From: an uncultured Paraprevotella sp.
GTDB lineage: Bacteria; Bacteroidota; Bacteroidia; Bacteroidales; Bacteroidaceae
NCBI GenBank assembly: GCA_944321525.1
Contig: CALULQ010000011.1
Location: forward strand, 32,217 to 96,216
Length of the DNA stretch: 64,000 nucleotides
Reading direction: 5' to 3'
Shown here in pieces: positions 45,730 through 53,983 of this stretch (within the stretch, counting starts at the first letter, position 1; each line of letters opens with the position of its first letter). The notes below the pieces were generated by a model. It had not been told where the DNA came from. It worked only from the letters and a program-made list of their open reading frames with translations, and ran no database searches. The position numbers and the translations under genes are program-made.

Positions 45730-46599
45730 ATGAACATGGACACGTTATCAGAAAAACTAACCCGACTTTATGAAACCCATTGGGATGACTTCACGGCACA
45801 ACTCAAAGCCGCCAATCTGAAAGAACGACTGCAAGACCCCTTGTTGCTCTCCCTCGCACTGTCCGGACAGCAGAAATCCGAGAGGGAAGAGGATCAAGAA
45901 AAAGCAGGATATGACACTTGGTATGCCCGAAAAAGCACCGCCAACCATGAGGACTGGTACACCAAAGCAGACGTGAAAATCATGTTTTTCGGGCAAGAAA
46001 CCAATGGCTGGGCACGTGGTTGCGACGTGGGAGAACTGACTGCCGCATACGAGGACTTTCTGGACGACCATTATAATGCCGATGAAGGGCACTTCTATAC
46101 CGAGGGGCTTCAACGAGGCAACCGCTTCATGCGATGGGGCATCAACGGCATCATGAGCGGCGTAAGGGAAATGCTTGAGCCATACCCCGGCAAACGGGTG
46201 GCCATGATTTGGAACGAGATATCAAAGCTTTCGGCCCGCAAAGGTGAAGGAGGAACATCCGTGGATGCCGCCGCGCATGAGATAGAGCGACGCTACTTCC
46301 ACGTGATTCCCAAGGAAGTTGAAATCTTGCGTCCAGACATCTTGGTGTTCCTCACCGGCCCGGGAGAGAACACCTATTATAATTACATCAAGGAGAACTT
46401 CACAGTCGGTGTCCCTCAACAATTAGGCAGCCTGCCCTTGCACGACGTGGCCAAACTGCCCATAGAAGGCGTGAAGCTGGCCTACAAGACCTACCACCCC
46501 GGCGCACGAGGCACCACGGAAGAGTTCCACTGGCAGTTCTATCAAGCCATCCTTGACGACATCAAGGCCAACCTTGACACGCTGCTGCAAGGCAAATAA
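45730..46599 (+). CDS. Protein of unknown function (289 aa)
   Basis: The start is taken at 45730 (MNMDTLSEKLTRLYETHWDD), or the Met two codons later. The protein is soluble; VKIMFFGQETNGWARG early and RPDILVFLTGPGENTYYNYI later resemble in layout the uracil-DNA glycosylase-like fold (GQxPxxxG and a nucleotide-binding strand), but key motif residues are missing, so the assignment is only a hint. It stands alone between the non-coding region and the LRR gene remnant. No operon partner. Confidence 0.75.
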   Translation: MNMDTLSEKLTRLYETHWDDFTAQLKAANLKERLQDPLLLSLALSGQQKSEREEDQEKAGYDTWYARKSTANHEDWYTKADVKIMFFGQETNGWARGCDVGELTAAYEDFLDDHYNADEGHFYTEGLQRGNRFMRWGINGIMSGVREMLEPYPGKRVAMIWNEISKLSARKGEGGTSVDAAAHEIERRYFHVIPKEVEILRPDILVFLTGPGENTYYNYIKENFTVGVPQQLGSLPLHDVAKLPIEGVKLAYKTYHPGARGTTEEFHWQFYQAILDDIKANLDTLLQGK

Positions 46600-46635
46600 A
46601 ACGAACATTCTACTAACTTTCAAAGCATAAACATC

Positions 46636-47025
46636 ATGAAACAAATTATAATAAAATCAGTATTGCTGTTGAACGTATTGGTGATGTCGGGAAAGGCTTT
46701 TGCATACGATTTTAAGGTGGACGGTATATATTACGATATTCTATCGGATACGACGTGTGAGGTAACAAAAGAAAATTTGAATTACGAATACGATGGAGAT
46801 ATCATTATACCAGAACAAGTAACATACAGGCGAAAGACAATGCGAGTTACGGCAATTGGCGGTGCCGCATTTAGTGGTAATACGGGTCTTACAAGCGTTG
46901 AGATTCCTAATTCGGTTACGACAATTGGCCTTAACGCATTTACCGGCTGTACAGGTCTTACAAGTATTGATATCCCCAATTCCGTTGAAGGTATCGACTT
47001 TGGAGCGTTTTCTCAATGTATTTAG
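46636..47025 (+). pseudogene. BspA-like leucine-rich repeat protein, 5' part (split by element 2)
   Basis: The N-terminal part of a secreted protein: signal peptide (MKQIIIKSVLLLNVLVMSG ... AFA), a short domain, and LRR_5 repeats (IGGAAFSGNTGLTSVEIPNS, IGLNAFTGCTGLTSIDIPNS, then IDFGAFSQC). The coding sequence stops at 47025 after only two to three repeats. Joining position 47018 to 63829 continues it in frame as SQC-TGLTSIEIPNS, so the mobilizable element interrupted it. LRR_5/BspA proteins are surface adhesins. The 3' remnant is at 63829-63923. Confidence 0.85.
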
Positions 47026-47373
47026 AAGCGTAGAACAACCAAAAACAATCAGAAATATCCAAGCATAAATATTTAATTATCAGTATATTCTAAAAATTAA
47101 CACTTTTCGGATGCTTTTTGATGCTTCCCGAATTTCCACATATTTTTGAGACGTATTTCTGACGTGGAGAATTTGCGGGGCATGTTTTTTGTCACACCGT
47201 GCAGACAGTTGACAAGGGTTTACAACCGTTTACGACAAGCGACAATATCCGCCCCGACATTCATCGATGGTCACATCGTGTAGAAAGGCGACAACCGTTG
47301 ACTGCCGTTTACATCCGTTCACCACTTCAGGAATACAGGATTGAAGAAATGAACCAGTAAACGATAAAGCAGT
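47026..47373. other. Left end of the element, non-coding with repeats
   Basis: 348 bases without a gene. GTTTACAACCGTTTACGAC near 47217 and CCGTTGACTGCCGTTTACA near 47293 share a CCGTTTAC core, with CCGTTCACC at 47311, so several CCGTT(T/C)AC boxes are present. They may bind the integrase or the HTH protein at 47374. Confidence 0.5.
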
Positions 47374-48309
47374 ATGAAAGCAACCCGAAAATGCAGTTTT
47401 TGCGGCAAGTCCTTTGTAACCCGCAGCGGAATGCAAAGGTATTGCAGCGAGGCTTGTCAGGCGGAAGCCCGGCGAGCCAGAATGACACAGAAGAACAACC
47501 TCTTCAAGGCCGTCCGGCCAATCATGGAGATACAGCATCAGGAGTATCTCACCTTTTCCAAAGCAGCCATACTCATGGGCTGTTCCCGACAGTACATCTA
47601 TAAACTTGTAGCCATGGGCAAGCTGAAAGCCTCACGCATCAGCAACCGTATGGCATTCATCCGCAGAGCCGACATCGAGCGGATGCTGGAGGGAAATCCC
47701 TACCACCGCATCCTGCCCGGAAGCACTTCCACACCGAAAAAATCCGCTTTATCTTCCTTTCCGGGCAAAAAAGAAAAAAGGGAAAAGGGAGGCGATGAGA
47801 TTTTGGACTTCTATTCCGGTGAAGAGGTGATGTCCCTTTATAAGGTCAAGCAGTCATGGCTCTATACCACCGCCAAACGCAACCGCATCCCCATCTGCCG
47901 CATCGCAGGAAAGAACTATTACAGCAAGAAGCATGTTGACGAGTTCTTCGGTGTGGCAGTTGATATGGACAGTATTACCGACTGGCTCCTGACCGAAGAA
48001 GCGGAAGAGCAGTTCGGCATGAAGCCTGCCGCACTCCGGGCATACGCCTACCGGCACAGGATACCGACCAAAAGAGAATACGGCCGCACCTATTACTCCA
48101 AGTCCCATCTGGACGAACTCCGCAGAACCGACCTTGTGAACGACGAGCGTTATTACACCGTGGAACAGGTCCGGCAGATTTACGGACTTTCCTCCGCCAA
48201 CATCTGCCATATCGTCAAGGTGAAGCACATCGAAAAGATAAAGGTCGGCGTGAAGAACCTGCTTCTGCGCTCCGACGTGGAGCGTGTCATGGCTGAAAGG
48301 AACAAATAA
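47374..48309 (+). CDS. Multi-HTH protein with N-terminal zinc ribbon, excisionase-like
   Basis: A 311-residue protein. The N-terminus KCSFCGKSFVTRSGMQRYCS has a C-x2-C...C-x3-C zinc-ribbon motif. Three MerR/excisionase-type helix-turn-helix units follow: YLTFSKAAILMGCSRQYIYK, SGEEVMSLYKVKQSWLYTTA, and YYTVEQVRQIYGLSSANICH. Such proteins occur next to integrases in Bacteroides mobilizable elements and are thought to shape excision complexes. It lies between the repeat-rich left end and the integrase, same direction. Confidence 0.8.
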   Translation: MKATRKCSFCGKSFVTRSGMQRYCSEACQAEARRARMTQKNNLFKAVRPIMEIQHQEYLTFSKAAILMGCSRQYIYKLVAMGKLKASRISNRMAFIRRADIERMLEGNPYHRILPGSTSTPKKSALSSFPGKKEKREKGGDEILDFYSGEEVMSLYKVKQSWLYTTAKRNRIPICRIAGKNYYSKKHVDEFFGVAVDMDSITDWLLTEEAEEQFGMKPAALRAYAYRHRIPTKREYGRTYYSKSHLDELRRTDLVNDERYYTVEQVRQIYGLSSANICHIVKVKHIEKIKVGVKNLLLRSDVERVMAERNK

Positions 48310-48346
48310 CCGCAAGCAACCGCCATTACCGAAAAATTATTTCAAA

Positions 48347-48393
48347 ATGATTGCCGTGGAGGTATTCACGGCTATTTCACGTTGTTCCTTTGC
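48347..48393. promoter_or_regulatory. Conserved leader/operator before the integrase (copy A)
   Basis: Holds CGTGGAGGTATTCACGG, a near-palindrome, and ends in TCCTTTGC. It aligns with 50773-50820, which sits before the HTH gene: both have TATTCACGGC and TTTGC at the same spacing. It may be a promoter with a shared operator. Confidence 0.6.
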
Positions 48394-48449
48394 TACCGTG
48401 AACACGGAGACACCTCCGGAAATGTACAACCCATTAAAACATCATCAAT

Positions 48450-49568
48450 ATGAGTAAATGCAAGACAGTAACCTTGCGCAAGCGCAAGATCAAGAACGGT
48501 ACACAGTATTCGCTGTGTCTGGACTATTATCCCGGCTACCGTGACAACACCACCATGAAAGTGATCACACGTGAAGCTCTGGGTATTTACATTTTTGCCA
48601 AACCCGCCAACCAGCAGGAGCGTGATTTCAACGCACGCATGATGAAGAAGGCGGAAATACTCCGCAACAGGCGTTACGAAGCCATCTTCAACGAGAACAA
48701 CGGTTTCTTTGACAAGGCCAGGATGAAAGGAGATTTCCTCGCCTACTTCAAGGAACTGGCAGACAGGAGGAATATCAAGTGGCAGCACGTCTACAAGCAC
48801 TTCGAGCGGTTCGTGGGCGGCAAATGTACCTTTGAAGAGGTGGATGTGGACTTGTGCCGCAAGTTCATGGAGTATCTGCTGAACGCTCCCCAGACCATAC
48901 ACACCAACCAAAAGCTGCATATCAATTCCGCGGCAGGCTACTGGTCAGCTTTCCGTGCCGTCCTGCATACGGCCTACCGTGACAGGAAGATAAAGGAAAA
49001 TCCCAACGGCTTTCTGGACCGTATCGAGAGTATTCCCACCATGAGGGAGCATCTGAGCCAGGAGGAACTGATACGGCTTGCCGAAACGCCATGCGAGGAA
49101 GAGGTTCTGAAAAGGGCTTTCCTTTTCGCCTGCCTGACGGGATTGAGGAAGAGCGACATCAGGCAGCTTACCTGGCAGCAGATACAGCCGTACACCAACG
49201 GCAAGATGTTCGTTACCACCCGTATGCAGAAGACGAAACAGATTGTTCACAATCCCATCAGCGATGAAGCCTACGGACTGCTCGGGGAGCGGCATGAAGG
49301 GCTAATCTTCGAGGGCTTCAAGGACAAGATGCTGCAGGGTCCCCTGAAGCGTTGGCTGTCGGCGGCAGGCATAACCAAGAAGATAACCTTCCATTGTACC
49401 CGGCATTCATTCGGAAGCCTGCACGTGGAAATGGGTACGGACATGGCTGTCATACAAGCCTGTCTGGGACACAAGAACATTACCACCACACAGATCTATT
49501 CCAAGATGGCTGCACAGCAGATGTGTGACGTGGTGGACAAGATAACCCTGAAACGCAAGGAGGCATAG
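48450..49568 (+). CDS. Tyrosine integrase of the mobilizable element
   Basis: A 372-residue recombinase. It has a SAM-like core-binding part (FLAYFKELADRRNIKWQHVY), then LTGLRKSDIRQLTW (Arg I), FHCTRHSFGSLHVEMGTD (H-x-x-R) and LGHKNITTTQIYSKMA (His and Tyr nucleophile). It belongs to the Bacteroides mobilizable-element group of integrases and would carry out integration and excision at the LRR gene. It is preceded by leader copy A and followed by a hairpin terminator. Different from the tRNA-Leu integrase. Confidence 0.95.
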   Translation: MSKCKTVTLRKRKIKNGTQYSLCLDYYPGYRDNTTMKVITREALGIYIFAKPANQQERDFNARMMKKAEILRNRRYEAIFNENNGFFDKARMKGDFLAYFKELADRRNIKWQHVYKHFERFVGGKCTFEEVDVDLCRKFMEYLLNAPQTIHTNQKLHINSAAGYWSAFRAVLHTAYRDRKIKENPNGFLDRIESIPTMREHLSQEELIRLAETPCEEEVLKRAFLFACLTGLRKSDIRQLTWQQIQPYTNGKMFVTTRMQKTKQIVHNPISDEAYGLLGERHEGLIFEGFKDKMLQGPLKRWLSAAGITKKITFHCTRHSFGSLHVEMGTDMAVIQACLGHKNITTTQIYSKMAAQQMCDVVDKITLKRKEA

Positions 49569-49590
49569 GCCTGTTTCAGGGTATTCAGGG

Positions 49591-49626
49591 GGGAGCGGTT
49601 ATTGCGTGAAGGCTTTAACCGCTCCC
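49591..49626 (+). terminator. Hairpin after the integrase
   Basis: GGGAGCGGTTA and TAACCGCTCCC pair perfectly around a 14-base loop. The T-run after it is weak (CTGTTTC), so it may be a terminator or an RNA end. Confidence 0.6.
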
Positions 49627-49761
49627 TCTGTTTCTGATGGCACCATTCCTTAAAAAGTCATTATCGTATGATATTTTGGTATGATTCCGGACTTTTGGTG
49701 AAAAACATTGAAAAAGAAACCGCCAACCAAGGCTAATGAGCAATAATTGGAAGAATACCAT

Positions 49762-49769
49762 TAAATTTG
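49762..49769 (+). promoter_or_regulatory. Promoter -7 box of the 49811 gene
   Basis: TAAATTTG fits the TAnnTTTG box and lies 42 bases before the ATG. A -33 TTTG at the usual distance is not seen. Confidence 0.5.
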
Positions 49770-49810
49770 CAAAGACCTGACAGTTACAAGTAATAACCGA
49801 AAAAAACGAT

Positions 49811-50641
49811 ATGGAACCAACGATAAAGGACAAATACATCATTCTGGGATTCATCGGCGTTGCCATCTGCCTGATTTCCTTTTTTATCACGCTGATTGTC
49901 TCCGCAAGTTTCAATCAGGACAATTTTGTAAGGTTGATAGTCTTTGTATGCAGCAACATTCTCGGCTGGCTGTTCTATCTCTCTTTCCAGACGGTCATTT
50001 TCGACTCATACGAGATCTGGAAACTCAAGTCCGGCAAGAAAAAGGCATCTGCCGGAATCATAAAGGCTCAGGAAGAACAGCCACAGGATGCGAATGAACC
50101 TGCAGCTCCGACACCGATACCGACAAACGGGGAAGCAATCCCGGATATAAAACCGGTAGAGATTGCCATTGCCCCGGAACTGCACGAAAAGAACCGTGCC
50201 AGCTATGAGGACAGACAGAAGCAGGAAGAGGCGGAACGGATCCGCATGGTCATGGAGTACATCCACTTCGTCATGCCCCGTATTGCCGACAAGGAGACCG
50301 TCAACCATATCTGTGCCGAGGTCAACAAGTGGATGTGCCTTCACAGCTACAAGCCCAAGCCGATAACAGGACGGCTGACCCGGGAGATTACCAACATTCC
50401 GCTCCGCCATTTCGTGTGGAACATCTCCGAGCGTTTCATGTACAAGAAATACTACAACGGGGACAACCGTGCCAATTTTATCAAGACCCTTTTTCCACGT
50501 GAGTTTGCCGACACGGATATAGCGACCATAAAGAACTTCAAGGTCGATCCGTCAAAGACGCTGATTCCCATTGACGAACCCGAAAACGGCAGTCTGGACT
50601 TCCATTATCCCGAAGATTATGCACGGGAAATGAACAGTTGA
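49811..50641 (+). CDS. Membrane protein of the mobilizable element, unknown function
   Basis: A 276-residue protein. Two N-terminal membrane helices (YIILGFIGVAICLISFFITL and LIVFVCSNILGWLFYLSFQT) are followed by a proline-rich linker (about residues 90-115) and a soluble domain (MVMEYIHFVMPRIADKETVN, ending ...ADTDIATIKNFKVDPS). It is found with mobilization genes in Bacteroides elements and may help transfer or regulate it. Unknown. No other gene with which it overlaps. Confidence 0.75.
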   Translation: MEPTIKDKYIILGFIGVAICLISFFITLIVSASFNQDNFVRLIVFVCSNILGWLFYLSFQTVIFDSYEIWKLKSGKKKASAGIIKAQEEQPQDANEPAAPTPIPTNGEAIPDIKPVEIAIAPELHEKNRASYEDRQKQEEAERIRMVMEYIHFVMPRIADKETVNHICAEVNKWMCLHSYKPKPITGRLTREITNIPLRHFVWNISERFMYKKYYNGDNRANFIKTLFPREFADTDIATIKNFKVDPSKTLIPIDEPENGSLDFHYPEDYAREMNS

Positions 50642-50772
50642 CCGTTTCTCGGGGATATAACAGTAATAACGACAAGTATCAGGCAATACGTAACAGCCTG
50701 TATCTCATTGTTTCCCGAATAGCTTTGCCCGTCATTCACGGTTGGACATCGTTATTCGGGAATTATTTTGCA

Positions 50773-50820
50773 ATGACCTTTCGTGAAGATATTCACGGCC
50801 ATATCATTGCGGTCCTTTGC
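50773..50820. promoter_or_regulatory. Conserved leader/operator before the HTH gene (copy B)
   Basis: CGTGAAGATATTCACG is nearly palindromic, within CAATGA...TCATTG, and the segment ends TCCTTTGC. It aligns with copy A at 48347-48393. Confidence 0.6.
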
Positions 50821-50851
50821 GCCAAGCCTTACAAAAGAGGCGAGTACGCAA

Positions 50852-51226
50852 ATGGAAAAAACAGTGATTACATTCAACGACCTTCCCGAGGTCGTAGCCC
50901 AGCTTCGGGACGAAGTGATGAGCTTGAGAAGCCTGCTTACCGAGCAGCGCAGTGTGAACAATGCAAAGGCGGTGGACACCCATGTCCCCATGTCCGTGGA
51001 TGAAGCGGCGGAATATCTCGGTATTCCCAAGGGAACGCTCTACATGAAACTGTCGGACGGAAGCATTCCGGCCACCAAGCCCGGCAAACGCTATTGCCTT
51101 TACCGTGACGAACTGGACAGATGGCTGGAATCCTCCCGCAAGAATCCCGTACCCCTGTCCGATGAGGAACTCAGCGAGTCCATGTCCTCCTCCCACCGCC
51201 GCAAGCCCGGCCAACGTAACTGGTAA
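50852..51226 (+). CDS. Excisionase-like HTH protein
   Basis: The start at 50852 (MEKTVITFNDLPEVVAQLRD) is preferred to the longer frame from 50783, which would run through leader copy B. The 124-residue product has a coiled-coil N-terminus (LRDEVMSLRSLLTEQ) and an HTH_17 domain (MSVDEAAEYLGIPKGTLYMK, then GSIPATKPGKRYCLYRDELD). Such proteins act as excisionases or regulators of the replication genes. The next gene starts 6 bases on. Confidence 0.88.
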   Translation: MEKTVITFNDLPEVVAQLRDEVMSLRSLLTEQRSVNNAKAVDTHVPMSVDEAAEYLGIPKGTLYMKLSDGSIPATKPGKRYCLYRDELDRWLESSRKNPVPLSDEELSESMSSSHRRKPGQRNW

Positions 51227-51231
51227 AAGCC

Positions 51232-52386
51232 ATGGAAGAGGACAAGAACTATATCAGCATGATCCATGGCGACCTGACAAGGGCAGCCCAGATGCAGAAC
51301 GGTATGCCGGAAAATATCGGCGTGATGAGCATAAAGACCGCCAACCGGACCATACTCGAAGCATCGCAGCTGCCCACGCCCCGTGCGTTGTGGGACAGCT
51401 TCTGGTACGAGGGGGAACTGTCCTGCCTCTTTGCAGACTCCAACGTGGGGAAATCCATCCTTGCCGTGCAGATAGCCGACCGTATAGCCCGGACTGACAA
51501 CGTGCTTTATCTGGACTTTGAACTCTCTGAAAAGCAGTTCCAGCTCCGCTATACCGACGAGTACGGAAAGCCTTACACCTTTCCCGAAAGGCTGTACCGG
51601 GTATCGCTTGACTGCGACGCCCTTCTGGATGCCGACTTTGAAGGGACAATCATCGGCAGCATCGAACAGATGGCACAGCAGACCCGCTGCAGGATCTTCA
51701 TCGTTGACAACCTTACTTACCTGTGCTGTGCCATGGAGAAAGGCGATGCGGCGGGACGGCTGATGATACAGCTCAACAATCTCAAAAAGAGATACGGGCT
51801 TTCCATCCTTGTCCTAGCACACACCCCAAAGCGTTCACTGGACTGTCCCATCACGTCCAACGACCTTGCCGGAAGCAAGCGGCTCTACAATTTCTTTGAC
51901 AGCGTGTTTGTCATCGGGAAAAGCGCACTGGACGGAGGACTCCGCTATGTGAAGCAGCTCAAGGTCCGTTACGGGACATTCTCGTATGATGCCGACAATG
52001 TGATTGTCTATGAGATTGAGAAAACGGATGCCTTCCTGCAATTCGTGTTCAGGGGCTATTCAACCGAAAAGGAACATCTGAAGAAACCGGGTGACAACGA
52101 ATCGGAACAAAGGGATTGCCTTATCCTGCAACTGTCCCAATCCGGGAAGTCAGTCCGGGAGATAGCTTCGCAGGTCAATTGCGGCAAGTCCACCGTCAGC
52201 CGGATAATCCAGCGCAGCAAGGAGGACAGGAACGCAGCCGTCCCGGGTGTCCCGCTGTCCCGTCCCAAGGAGAACGGGACAATGGGACAGGTGGGACGGC
52301 ATGGGACAGATGGGACAAGCGGAACAGCAGGAGAAGCAAGGCAGGCGGAGCTGTTTGCAGGACATGAAAAGGAGGACAAACCATGA
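51232..52386 (+). CDS. RecA-like AAA ATPase (RepA-type helicase candidate)
   Basis: A 384-residue ATPase. Walker A is FADSNVGKSILAVQIADRI near residue 63; RIFIVDNLTYLCCAM is the Walker B. The helicase-like core (to about residue 265) is followed by an HTH_23-like segment (LSQSGKSVREIASQVNCGKS). The 3' end of the gene runs through GGGAC-type iterons, so its last 50 residues (GTMGQVGRHGTDGTSG) are shaped by that array. It is the counterpart of the ATPase at 16568-17623 and probably unwinds the element's origin. Confidence 0.85.
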   Translation: MEEDKNYISMIHGDLTRAAQMQNGMPENIGVMSIKTANRTILEASQLPTPRALWDSFWYEGELSCLFADSNVGKSILAVQIADRIARTDNVLYLDFELSEKQFQLRYTDEYGKPYTFPERLYRVSLDCDALLDADFEGTIIGSIEQMAQQTRCRIFIVDNLTYLCCAMEKGDAAGRLMIQLNNLKKRYGLSILVLAHTPKRSLDCPITSNDLAGSKRLYNFFDSVFVIGKSALDGGLRYVKQLKVRYGTFSYDADNVIVYEIEKTDAFLQFVFRGYSTEKEHLKKPGDNESEQRDCLILQLSQSGKSVREIASQVNCGKSTVSRIIQRSKEDRNAAVPGVPLSRPKENGTMGQVGRHGTDGTSGTAGEARQAELFAGHEKEDKP

Positions 52387-52542
52387 AAAAGCAGCCTGCA
52401 CACGTCTGTATGACAGCTGACCGTATCATTTACAGGACATGGGAGCATACAAACCGGGCCCTGATTTTCCAGAGTGTCCCGGGGTGTCCCAAGTGTCCCA
52501 CTGTCCCAGCCTTTAGGGGGCGGGACAGTGGGACAGCGGGAC
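52240..52542. repeat. GTCCC/GGGAC iteron-like arrays with 14-bp inverted repeat
   Basis: GTCCC at 52240, 52249, 52257, 52262; GGGAC at 52276, 52284, 52293, 52303 and 52312 (8-10 bases apart); then GTCCC at 52476, 52486, 52495, 52503 and GGGAC at 52522, 52530, 52538. TGTCCCACTGTCCC and GGGACAGTGGGACA are a perfect inverted repeat. The layout is like a plasmid replication origin, or an operator array. Confidence 0.8.
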
Positions 52543-52577
52543 AAACAGTAGAAAACCAAATATCAAAAAAGTCATGA
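52383..52577 (+). CDS. Possible small ORF inside the iteron array (64 aa)
   Basis: It starts ATGA, overlapping the ATPase stop, and its TGA overlaps the start of the following gene. The sequence (MKKQPAHVCMTADRIIYRTW ...) has little protein-like character and is shaped by repeats, so it is more likely part of the origin than a gene. Listed only as a candidate. Confidence 0.3.
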   Translation: MKKQPAHVCMTADRIIYRTWEHTNRALIFQSVPGCPKCPTVPAFRGRDSGTAGQTVENQISKKS

Positions 52578-53686
52578 GCAATTATTCATTACAGAAATAT
52601 AAAGGAACGTCAACACGGCATACCTGTCCGAATTGCGGGGACAGACGTTCCTTTGCCTACTACGTGGACGAAAGCGGTACGCCCCTTCACCCGTCAGTCG
52701 GCAGATGCAATCACGAAAGCGGTTGCGGGTATCATTATACGCCCAAACAGTATTTTCACGACCACCCCGAATGCCGGACCGCCGGTGGTTTCTCTTCCGG
52801 CAGGCAATGTATGGCGCAGAAGCCCAAGCAACCGCTGCAACAGACAGCCATCGGTTACATACCGCCGCACTATGTGGAGAAATCGCAGAGCGTGCACAGC
52901 AACTTCTGCCGTTTCCTTTCAGCACTGCTTGATTCCTATTACGGCAGCAAGGCAAAGGAAGTGCTGAAAAGGTTAATGGAGGATTACCGTCTGGGAGCAA
53001 CCCGTGACGGTGCGGTCATCTTCTGGCAGATTGACCGGGAGAACAAGGTGCGGACAGGCAAGGTGATGCAGTACAATCCCGGGGACGGACACCGTGTAAA
53101 GGACGGACAGACATCGGCAGTGAACTGGATACACAGCATACTGAAAAGGCAACGGGTACTGGCGGAGGAATGGCAGCTTTCCCAATGCCTTTTCGGGGAA
53201 CACCTGCTGAATGTCTATCCTGACAAGGTGGCGGTTCTGGTAGAATCCGAGAAGAGTGCCGTTATCGGATCCGCCCTCTTCCCCGGCTATGTATGGCTGG
53301 CGGCAGGAGGCAAAAGCCAGTTGCGGGAGGAAAAGCTCCGTGTGCTGACCGGGCGGACCATGCTTCTCTTTCCGGATGCCGATGCCTATGCCGAATGGAA
53401 AGAGCGTGCCGACGGCATGACCTTCTGCAAGGTGATGGTGTCTGACCTCATAGAGAAGAACGCAACGCCGGAGCAGAAGGCGGCACATATCGACATAGCC
53501 GACTGGATAATCTTCCAGATACAGGAAAGCAGGATAAATTGTACTGCCGACCATCTGGTGGAAGCGGAAAGAATCCTGCAAAGGATGATAGAAAAGAACC
53601 CCGCCCTTCAAAAGCTGATAGATGATCTGGGGCTTGTGCTGGTCGGTGCATCCTCAATCGGCAGCGGTGACGGAAACCCTCCTTAA
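52574..53686 (+). CDS. Zinc-finger/DUF6371-type protein, primase-like
   Basis: A 370-residue protein related to 15446-16441. The N-terminus has HTCPNCGDRRSF and GRCNHESGCGYHYTP, a CHC2-like zinc finger. The core has VLVESEKSAVIGSALFPG and TMLLFPDADAYAEW, the Glu and DxD positions of a Toprim fold, and a helical C-terminus (EAERILQRMIEKNPALQKLI). It follows the iteron array and the ATPase, so a priming role in element replication is inferred. It has an MSN start (MSNYSLQKYKGTSTR) that matches MNYKYHLQQYRGRNSR in the other element. Confidence 0.82.
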   Translation: MSNYSLQKYKGTSTRHTCPNCGDRRSFAYYVDESGTPLHPSVGRCNHESGCGYHYTPKQYFHDHPECRTAGGFSSGRQCMAQKPKQPLQQTAIGYIPPHYVEKSQSVHSNFCRFLSALLDSYYGSKAKEVLKRLMEDYRLGATRDGAVIFWQIDRENKVRTGKVMQYNPGDGHRVKDGQTSAVNWIHSILKRQRVLAEEWQLSQCLFGEHLLNVYPDKVAVLVESEKSAVIGSALFPGYVWLAAGGKSQLREEKLRVLTGRTMLLFPDADAYAEWKERADGMTFCKVMVSDLIEKNATPEQKAAHIDIADWIIFQIQESRINCTADHLVEAERILQRMIEKNPALQKLIDDLGLVLVGASSIGSGDGNPP

Positions 53687-53983
53687 CGGAGGAGAGCGGA
53701 AACCGGAGGTTATAGTGTACGGACAATGGCTTGCCATTGATATAGCTCACTATAACTACACGCTCCGCTTTCGTAGTTGTGGGCTCTCCCGAGGGGCTAG
53801 GCTTTGCCCCGTCCCACTCAGGACTTTGCCCTAAGAACCCACTCAGGGCGTTTCTCCCCTGAGAACCCCGAGCAAAGAGTGACCCTCTCTTTGCAATCTC
53901 CGCTTATGGGTTACACCCCTAAGAACCCTGTGCGGTTATGAGCGGACAACAGAAGATTTCATCAACAATCAAAATTTAAGAAT
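53687..53983. other. Non-coding, inverted-repeat-rich region, candidate oriT
   Basis: About 297 bases before the relaxase gene. Perfect inverted repeats: GTTATAGT/ACTATAAC (53709, 53749), AACTAC/GTAGTT (53754, 53773), CTCAGGG/CCCTGAG (53843, 53858), GCAAAGAG/CTCTTTGC (53873, 53888). AAGAACC repeats at 53834 and 53922. Such layout before a relaxase gene suits the transfer origin; a structured RNA is the alternative. Confidence 0.5.
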
